NCBI GenBank assembly: GCA_030280995.1
Contig: JASXTE010000016.1
Location: 22,129,501 to 22,193,500 of the forward strand
DNA from: Hemileia vastatrix
Lineage: Eukaryota > Basidiomycota > Pucciniomycetes > Pucciniales > Zaghouaniaceae
Direction of reading: 5' to 3'
Length of the DNA: 64,000 nt
In this document: piece after piece, positions 56,711 to 64,000 of the stretch
How positions within the stretch are numbered: the first letter of the stretch is position 1
Layout: the number at the start of each line of letters is the position of its first letter
The notes under the pieces: model-generated
Databases searched by the model: none
Seen by the model: only the letters and a program-made list of their open reading frames with translations
What the model was told of the DNA's origin: nothing
Translations under genes and position numbers: made by a program

Positions 56711-58982
56711 TCCTACTTCATGTAAATATATCCTGTATCTTATTGCTACATTTTTGGTGTAACTCAAATGATTTATTTATGTGAGATTTATTACTAAATC
56801 TGAATACAGATGCTCAAAATATCAACCAATATTATTGTATAAATTTCTTACACCTTTTTTCTATACCTTAAATATTATTGCAATAATCATAACTCAAAAT
56901 CATGATGAATCAAAAATTTGAAAAAAAATTAAGAATACATTATATGACATTTTTCTCATTACACTACATATTTCTTTAAGATGGAAATACATCTTAGCAT
57001 TTTCTCAAATTTTAAGATAATTATTACAAAAAATTGAAACAGTTTTCTATAATTGCTTTTAAGCATGTTCAAAAGTAAAAAATCTTAAGTGTAATAAATT
57101 TTTGCTTACAATTCATCAAAGCTTTTTCTTAAGTAGAATTTTATTAATCTAATTTCTCTAAGTTCTACATGCATAATTATTTCCATTATACTAAGTATTC
57201 TCTATGAAAAATTTTCTTGAAATAATTTTTAATTAATTTAATAATAATAAAATATATATGTGGCATTATAAAATAATATTTAGACATTTAAATTATAAAA
57301 AAAGACATCATATTGGTATGAAATTATATTTAAGTTTCTTTGGAATACTTGAATTTAAAAAAAATCTTTTTATCAGTGTCAATTATTTTGAAAAAAAAAA
57401 TTACTCTACATTTTGATGATCTATAATTTAGCTTGCCAGATTTTGATTCATATTTTATATTCAATATTTTTTACACTTATAGATTCATGTATAGATATCA
57501 AATTTCATTCAATAATTTGGAAAAAAAGTTATTTAGTTCTTTCTAAGAAAGCAAAAAAAATAAAAGAAAGAAACTAGGGTACTTCATATTAAGAACTTAT
57601 AAATATAATTTCTATAAATATTAAAACAAAACTTTTTAGATTGCCATCCTTCTTTTTCATTCTTAAATGAAAAGTTATTCTTCTTCTAAAATTTCATTTG
57701 AATCAAATTCTACTTACATCTACCTGAATAGGTCAAGGTCAATAAAAATGTATCTACAATCTTTTTTTTGGTATTTAAGATTCATTCAACTCCATGAAAA
57801 AAGAAATATCCATCCAAAATTCTTAAAATTAATTCAATGGATAAATATTCAAACACTTTAAACTAGAATTCAATTCGATTGTGTTATATTTATTTTTAAA
57901 TATATTGAGGTCCACTCTCTCACAAAAGTAAAAGCCCTTTAATAATTACTAATATTTTATTTATTATAATATAATTAAATTTACATAAAAATGATGTAGT
58001 AGTTTCTATTTTACATACTTTGTTTTATGAATTTTTAAAAAAAAATTAGATACATAGAAATATCATCATATAATTCAGCTTTTTAAATTCTGCACCTGAA
58101 TTAAAGATAGATGATAAAGGCTAAGTCAAGATCTACAAAAAAATTTAAATTCATATTAATTAAATATTCCTCTTCTACAAGGCAAATTTTAAGACTAGAA
58201 TTAATTTTTATTGGAGATCTAAATTTATTTATTGCTTCATTACTCTCAATATATGTCATTTCCTTTTATTGATTTTTTCACCTCTACTTTTGCAGTTATA
58301 TGCTTCACTAAAATATAATTATATGATGAAAAATATTCAGTTTATTTTTAAAAAAAAATCACAAGTCACACTAGTGTACAAATTTCAGTAAATTTAAGAT
58401 TGAAAAATTTCACTAAATTAATTCAAGTTAGATATGAAAGTAATTAATGAATGAATCAAAAAAAAATTAATATTTAATTTTTAATTTTACTTAAATAAAA
58501 ATAAAATAATACATGGTTTTACTTCACTTATTAATAAGAAAAAACTTATTGCAAAAGTTAGCAAATTTTTAATATTTGTAAAAATAATATCAATTATACA
58601 GATCTATTTATGATGATGCATATGATCTTTTAGGAAGGATTTTTAAGATATTGTATATTTTTAGTTTCCATTTGCAATAACTAAGCAAGTTACAAAGCTA
58701 TATTTTGCTTCTTATATTGTATTTTACATGTAGCAAAGATAATTTTTTATTGTATTATGATTTTTCAATTTTTACATCCATTTTTCTTGATACTTTTATT
58801 GTTTTAGGTTTTTCACTAGATTATACATAATCATCAGCTTCTTGAAACTTTTTTATGGAAGTGTGTAAATATATCATTCTACCACTAAACTAATACTATA
58901 CCTGTTCAATACAATCACATTTTTACCTTTCACTACTTAATGTTTTTTTAATTTTTTTATTAACATGTATATCAGAATCTTT
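56711..58982. other. Long AT-rich stretch without genes
   Basis: Homopolymer-rich sequence with frequent stops in all frames. No repeats with definable borders, no RNA gene. Confidence 0.6.
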
Positions 58983-60204
58983 TTATGTATTTAAATTTTC
59001 AATGTCTTTAGTCACATTAAATATATAGTAATTCACTAACATTTTTTTTAAATCAGTGTTTTCATTGTACTTAGAAAGTTTCATGATAAGAAATTTACAT
59101 CTTTCCAACTCTTTATTTATATCTAAGTACTCAGAAATATCTACTTCAAACTCTTGGAGTTTTGTAAATGTATTGAAAAGTCTTTTACTAATTTGAATAG
59201 AAGAGCCAAGGCAAGTGAATCCACCAATTTCATAACATTGTGAAGTGAAATGATTAAGAATATTTTCTGGCCATAGAATTGCTGTGATGCCATTAGTGGC
59301 CTCCATGTATAATTTGCAAGCTATTTCAGGAAAATGAAGCTCTCCACCTTTTTGAAGTTGTTGATTTAAGTCATAAGATTGATGAAGAGAATTTTTCTCA
59401 CTGTCTTTAGGCATGAAAAGTCTAAATGTATACTGGCTATGATCTGAGTCACATTGAGTACTATTCAAAAACCCATTCTTATTTGAGCCTTTTGTCCAAG
59501 TAACATTGCCAGAAAATGGTTCCATTTCTTGATCATTAAAATTTTCTCCAAACCCAGTAATCACAAGCTTTTGAAAGTGTTTTACTGCCTCTCAATACCT
59601 ATCATTAGATATATTTTGATAAAAAATTAAAAGAATCACTCAATTTGATTCATACAACAAACGTACTCTGTCAAATCTAATGGCTTAGAAGCATATTGAC
59701 CTAAAAAATTAATTAAAATAATAGAAGATTAAAACTATTCATAAATAAAACTATATAATACTTACGAATTAATAGAGACTTTATCCTATCTAAACACCAA
59801 CCACCATTAAAAATATTACCAAATCCACCACCATTATTATGAGCTTTATTTTTCAAAAATTGATGTTCACAATGCAAAAAGTCTTTGATGCACTGAATTT
59901 TTGCTTCAAGCATGTTTAATTGAATGAGATTTTAAATAGAAAATTTTTATACTATCACACTTGGAATTGAGGATCAGTTCAGATGGAAAATATAACAGCT
60001 AGAGTTTGAAATAAAATACCGTTCTGGATTAACAAACTTTTTTACAAAAATACTAGAAATATATTTTGCCATCTTTCCATCTGCCTCAATACCTTAATTC
60101 TCAACCATAGGTAATGCATTCTTGATGTTTTTTGCATGCTTTTTGTTTGAATATTTTCCTCAGCAGTTATTTTTATTTATAAAAAAACTTGGTGAAGCCT
60201 CCAT
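58983..60204 (-). pseudogene. Intron-containing gene of unknown family, three stops
   Basis: Minus-strand ATG at 60204 (MEASPSFFINKNN). Exons are joined through an ill-defined first intron, then MLEAKIQCIKDFLHCEHQFL and GGGFGNIFNGGWCLDRIKSL, intron 59701-59765 (GTAAGT...TTTTAG), a 61-nt exon (59640-59700), intron 59599-59639 (41 nt), and a final exon with NVTWTKGSNKNGFLNSTQCD, YTFRLFMPKDSEKNSLHQSY, EIACKLYMEATNGITAILWP and an acidic helical end to TAA 58983. Stops TGA and TAA in exon 1 and TGA near 59592 fit CGA or CAA origins. The last exon is clean for 193 codons, which suggests recent decay. Not recognised. Confidence 0.5.
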
Positions 60205-62090
60205 CTTGTAGTGTAGTGAATAAGAAATTAATTTAATTCAAAAATAATAAATAAAAAGTGCAAAAGAATGCAATGATTAAAAATAAGGCCTCAAAACATA
60301 ATCATTATATTCTTAATATTAAATAAAAAATCATATCAAACATGCATGTAGCAAACATGAGTATTAGCTGCATTTAAAATATTAATACAGTATTTGGAAT
60401 TAAAGCTTCATTTTATTGCTTACAAGTATAGTATTCTTCCATATGTGTTGGGCACACAAGATTCAACTATAACCTAAACATAAACAACTAAATTTGAAGC
60501 TTAAATTCAATTCCCAATTATTATGATAAATACAGAAAAAATCATAAGTATGTATTGATTCTTTATTTAATTTTACTTAATATATCAATAATATATCAAA
60601 CTTCCCGATATCCATAATTTATTATGTTGAAAGTTATAGTTTCTTTTAACAAGAATCAACTATACCTCTACCATTAATAGAATTACTGGAGGCCAATACA
60701 ATCAATTATTGATATGTAGAAAAAAATTGATCCCATACACATGTGGATACTATGATATTTTATTTTATTTGATTATTTGATATATAAGTATTGAGAACAA
60801 TAAAAATTTTAAAAATGAAATAGTGAAAAAAAGATATACTTACTTGAAATTAAAATAAAAATCCTTTAGTAGGTATTGATTGATTGATAAATGGACAACT
60901 AATCTGTTAATTTAAATTTTTAGGAATAGATTATTGTAGAAAAATAAGTATCATTTTTATTGAATGAAAAAAATAAAAAGAGAAGGAGGAACCAATATAA
61001 ATTTTGGATGCTAACCAAAAATTAGCTTTTTGATTATACTATGACAAGTTAGAGATCAAACTGCCAAGAGTTAAAAAAATAATTAGTTCTATTTCTTTAT
61101 TTTTTAAAGAGATTAAAGAGGAGAGTAAAATACCATTAATCCAAGTTAGTAATCTGCAAACAAGTTACTTTGGTGTCAAAACTAATGATTGAGAAAAATG
61201 GATTCCCTAAATGTTGAACTTATATTTAAAGTGAAATTAATATTTTTACTTAAGAAACAAGTATAAGGGACAAACCAAAATAAAAACTCTTAATTGAAAC
61301 AGATGGAAAGCTAATTATAATAACCTGTCTCGTGTAAATGGAAAGAGAGAAGTATAAAATTTTCCACCTGGATGAAAATTTTCTTACAGTTATGCATATA
61401 GAAGCATGCAACTTACTGAAGCCCATTGCATAGCATGCAGTGACTTTCATAAGGCATATATGCAACAGGTTTTTACACAGAAATATATTGTACAAATGAT
61501 TAAAAACCTTTTTCACATGCTTTTAATTAAAACTTACATATTGTTCTTACAGTTTATTTTTATAGGGCTTCACAAAGTATAATTTGAGGAACCAAAGCCT
61601 TGGATAGTTGCGCACGGATGCAATTAATATTTATTTTACTTATTTTTCAAATTCAATACACTTATCCATATCATTTTTTCATATAAGGTGGGAAAACTCA
61701 CCTTCAGCTGTTATAGACACATTTTTTATCACTTATTATTTTTTTTCCTCTAAGTTGAAATTTGGCTACAAAAGAGTTAACAACCAAGTGTATATTTATG
61801 CAAAACAATCTGAACACAAAATCAGTATCCTGATATTTCAAACATGTTAAAATTGGGTATATAAGTTTTGACTTTTAAAAATATCCAATACCACTTTATG
61901 TGACTTTGATTTCTTATTATGCACATATACATTTAACACTGCCAAAAAATTAATTCCAAATGGCCTGTAAAAAAGTAGGGAAAATTTCAATATCTCAACT
62001 CTCATATTATTTCTTATTAATTCAAAACAGCCCAGAGAACTTAGCTGGTGATTTATTTTTTATAGTAGCCAATTTTGCTTAAAGCAACAT
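60205..62090. other. AT-rich DNA, no gene recognised
   Basis: Short open frames (61250-61516 minus, 61608-61850 plus) have Phe/Ile/Ser-rich composition and no motif, so they look like chance frames. Confidence 0.5.
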
Positions 62091-62109
62091 TAGCTGATCA
62101 AATCTCACA

Positions 62110-63345
62110 TTAAAACCTCCCAGACAGTGCTATCTGGCTGGGAGAATAAAAATTAACTTTCAACCAAAGTCACTACAAGCAACTTTGGTTGCTTCAAAAA
62201 ATGCCTTCAGCCAGTTTTAAACTGGCTACAAGTCAACAATTTTAAAAAAAATGAGCAAAGTTGCTGCATGCAAATTTGCTCTCTTTTAAGCAAAAAAATC
62301 TTTCAGGCAGTTTAAAACTTCCTGCAAGATATATTATATAATTGACCAAAGCCACTAAAAGTGGCTTTAATCATTTTTTTTATATTCAATTAAACGCTGG
62401 CAGCAAAATTTTTTTTTATTTTCAAACCCGAGCCACTTCCTGTGGCTCAGGTATTTTTTTTTATGTTATTTTAATTTACTACAAGCCAGGCTCCCCCTGG
62501 CTGGGAGATGCAAGAATAAGCTCACAACCAAAGTCTCTTGTAGTGACTTTAGTTGCTTTAAAAAAATACCTGCAGCCAGTTTTAAACTGGCTGAAAGTCA
62601 TTAATTTAAAAAGAAAAGCAAGCAAAGTTTCTGCTTGCAACTTCGCTTGCTTTTAAACACAACATCTTGCAGGCAGTTTTAAACTGCCTGAAAAATGTAT
62701 TATTTAATTGACCAAAGCCACTTTTAGTGGCTTTGGTCAATTTTTTTTTATATTTTTTTAAATGCTGCAAGCTTAAATCTGGCAGAAATTTTTTTATTTA
62801 TTTTCAAACCCAAGCCACTTCCTGTGGCTTGAGTTTTTTTTACTATGCACCAAGTAAGATATCCCTGATGGGGATATCCAGTCCAAGTTAAGGATATTTT
62901 AGTAATGGACAAAAGGTAAGAAAAATATATGTAAGAAAAGCAAGTGCAAGAAAAATAAATTCAAGAAAAGTAAGTGTGAGAAAAATCACTTACAACCGTA
63001 AGAATTTTTTTTTTTCAAAAAAAATTAAAAAAAGGTAAAAAAACAGAAAAAAAAGAAAAAAAAATTAAAAATTAAAAATGAAAATAAAAAATCATTTTTT
63101 TTGAGAAAAAATAAAAAACAAAACTTCCTATGGTTGCAAAATATTTTTCTTACACTCATTTTTCACACATTTTTTTTTTTTTTTGCACATATTTTCCTTA
63201 CACTTATTTTTCTCCCACATATTTTTCTATCCTTTTGTCCCTCCCTACAATATCCCCAACTTTCACTGAATATCAACATCAGGGATATCTTACTTGGTGC
63301 ATAGTGAGTTTTTTTATGTAATTTTAAATCACTAACAGCCAGGCT
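62110..63345. repeat. Tandem pair of about 375-bp cassettes built of hairpins
   Basis: Unit 1 is about 62110-62485 and unit 2 about 62486-63345 (including the MITE). Each carries the same series of hairpins: AGCCAGG..CCTGGCTGGGAG; CCAAAGTC..GACTTTGG type; GCCAGTTTTAAACTGGC; GCAAGCAAAG..CTTGCTTGC type; GGCAGTTTTAAACTGCC; CCAAAGCCACTTTTAGTGGC/TTTGG; AGCCACTTCCTGTGGCT. Spacers are A/T runs. Non-coding. Confidence 0.82.
62841..63305. mobile_element. 465-bp MITE with long inverted repeats
   Basis: Ends TACTATGCACCAAGTAAGAT and its complement, continuing to ATCCCTGATG (about 29-bp TIR). The whole interior is a looser inverted repeat (GTAAGAAAAATATATGTAAG against CTTACACTTATTTTTCTC). GAGTTTTTTT flanks both sides (62831-62840, 63306-63315), a 9-10-bp duplication as in Mutator-like elements. 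It splits hairpin cassette 2. Confidence 0.8.
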
Positions 63346-63557
63346 CACTCTTGCTGGTAGTGTTATCTTAAATTAGAAATCTTGAAAAAAAGATTAGAGG
63401 AAAGATAAAATGCATATTCTTTGATATATTAAGAGTTATGAGTGGTAGAGAATTGATGAAGGGATTAATGGCTCAAAAATAAAATGGGCCATTTCTGATA
63501 ATAAGAGTTCTAGAACAATAGATATTATATATGAAAATGAGATGGGATAGAGTACAT

Positions 63558-64000
63558 TAGGGGGTCTCAAACTTGATCAAATATGCCACATAAACATGCC
63601 ACAAAAAGAGTACCAAACACTACATCAGAAAATTAAATACACCTGCCCTTGACAGGTGTATTGTGATGGTGTGTTTGACCTCAAACACGCCTTCTTTTGT
63701 GCAAAAAAATCCATCAAAAAATTTCTCTCCTTCATCTTTATTAGTCAGAACTAGGTACAGACACACCATCTCCTTAAATTTTTTTTCACCTAATTCTTAA
63801 GGGCTTATTATTCAACATGTGAAAAACGTGACTTCCCACCACTTAAGCAGCCCCTTCATCATTTAATCACCCTTAGTCTTCATCACCATTTACTAACATG
63901 CCTCTTTCAGTCCATCATCAACTAAAAATTACTGCTACTACTCTAGCCCTGGATCTATTGGTTAATTCTGATAAAAACTCCAATTCTGAAATTGACTTGG
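63558..64000 (+). mobile_element. Probable start of a second Harbinger-like element
   Basis: AGGGGGTCTCAAACTTGATC at 63558 follows ATT and resembles the AGGGGGTATCAATG end at 43588 (minus strand). Two hairpins follow: ATACACCTG..CAGGTGTAT (63648-63664) and GTGTTTGA..TCAAACAC (63672-63690). A transposase-like start codon lies at 63898. The element runs out of the window. Confidence 0.4.
63898..64000 (+). CDS. N-terminal fragment of a Harbinger-like protein (truncated by window end)
   Basis: ATG 63898 opens MPLSVHHQLKITATTLALDL, then LLVNSDKNSNSEIDL, with no stop to the window edge. The layout (short N-terminus, hydrophobic helix, Ser/Asp/Glu stretch) resembles the start of the Harbinger transposase at 10193 (MKHLSTRKLLHSTINAITFL, LALYYRSDSDLEDALAY). 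Only 34 codons are visible, so the call is tentative. Confidence 0.35.
   Translation, partial: MPLSVHHQLKITATTLALDLLVNSDKNSNSEIDL

Noticed and set aside
457..60204. Reassigned genetic code with TAA/TAG read as Gln
   Set aside because: Many in-frame TAA/TAG fall where Gln is plausible, but TGA also occurs in frame (CGA or TGG origin), one TAG replaces a conserved Trp in integrase, there are frameshifts, and several genes end with TAA. Mutational decay explains all of this.
1..64000. tRNA or rRNA genes
   Set aside because: No cloverleaf-like sequence with A/B boxes and no conserved rRNA word was seen on either strand; a covariance-model scan was not possible here.

Overview
This is an AT-rich stretch of a fungal genome made almost entirely of transposable elements (TEs) inserted into one another. 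No ordinary host gene is intact in it. I favour a rust fungus (Pucciniales, Basidiomycota): the Ty3/Gypsy Gag, zinc-knuckle and RT/RNase H/IN sequences resemble families I know from rust genomes, introns are short (41-80 nt) with GTAAG donors, and the repeat load is very high. The species cannot be named from the sequence.

Layout. (1) 1-7304: the 3' part of a plus-strand Ty3/Gypsy chromovirus with a 791-bp 3' LTR; its 5' LTR lies outside the window. It sits in an acidic-protein exon whose tail remains at 7305-7429. (2) 7911-8473: a foldback of purine/pyrimidine minisatellites. (3) 9006-10193: a minus-strand PIF/Harbinger transposase cut by insertion of a 33-kb minus-strand Ty3/Gypsy element (10203-43213, LTRs of 1242 and 1241 bp, TSD CCGG/CTGG). 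The rest of the Harbinger copy follows at 43214-43587. (4) The 33-kb element was itself hit by an 887-bp CACCA-ended element (13725-14611), a 12,019-bp CACCA-ended element (17026-29044), a 1,569-bp solo LTR (31192-32760) and a gag-only LTR retrotransposon (35311-41103). It also contains an LTR-like block (14943-16077). The 12-kb element carries a solo LTR of its own (19745-21246). At each of these insertions, removing the insert and one target copy restores a coding frame or a repeat unit, except for the LTR-like block. (5) 44078-53000: a CACTA-type Tnp2 transposase pseudogene, a second intron-bearing gene (split by a 798-bp solo LTR) and a dense array of palindromes. The same palindrome family fills the 12-kb element. 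(6) 54-60 kb: two decayed intron-bearing genes of unknown family. (7) 62.1-63.4 kb: tandem cassettes of hairpins, one cut by a MITE. (8) 63558 to the end: the probable start of a second Harbinger element.

How the parts relate. The most unusual items are two antisense, intron-containing genes with Zn2Cys6-like cysteine spacing, lying between the integrase and the 3' LTR of the 33-kb element. Next is the palindrome system (core AAGTTYGGCCRAACTT). It occurs as a ~608-bp satellite inside the non-autonomous 12-kb element and as about 16 sites at ~120-bp spacing beside the Tnp2 genes. This suggests, but does not prove, that the palindromes are cis sites for a Tnp2-type transposition system.

Nearly every coding region is decayed. 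Most in-frame stops can be explained by a single C:G to T:A change (CAA/CAG to TAA/TAG, CGA to TGA, TGG to TAG/TGA), and the protease and RT active sites of the 33-kb element are altered by the same class of change. This is the pattern expected of RIP-like mutation or cytosine deamination.
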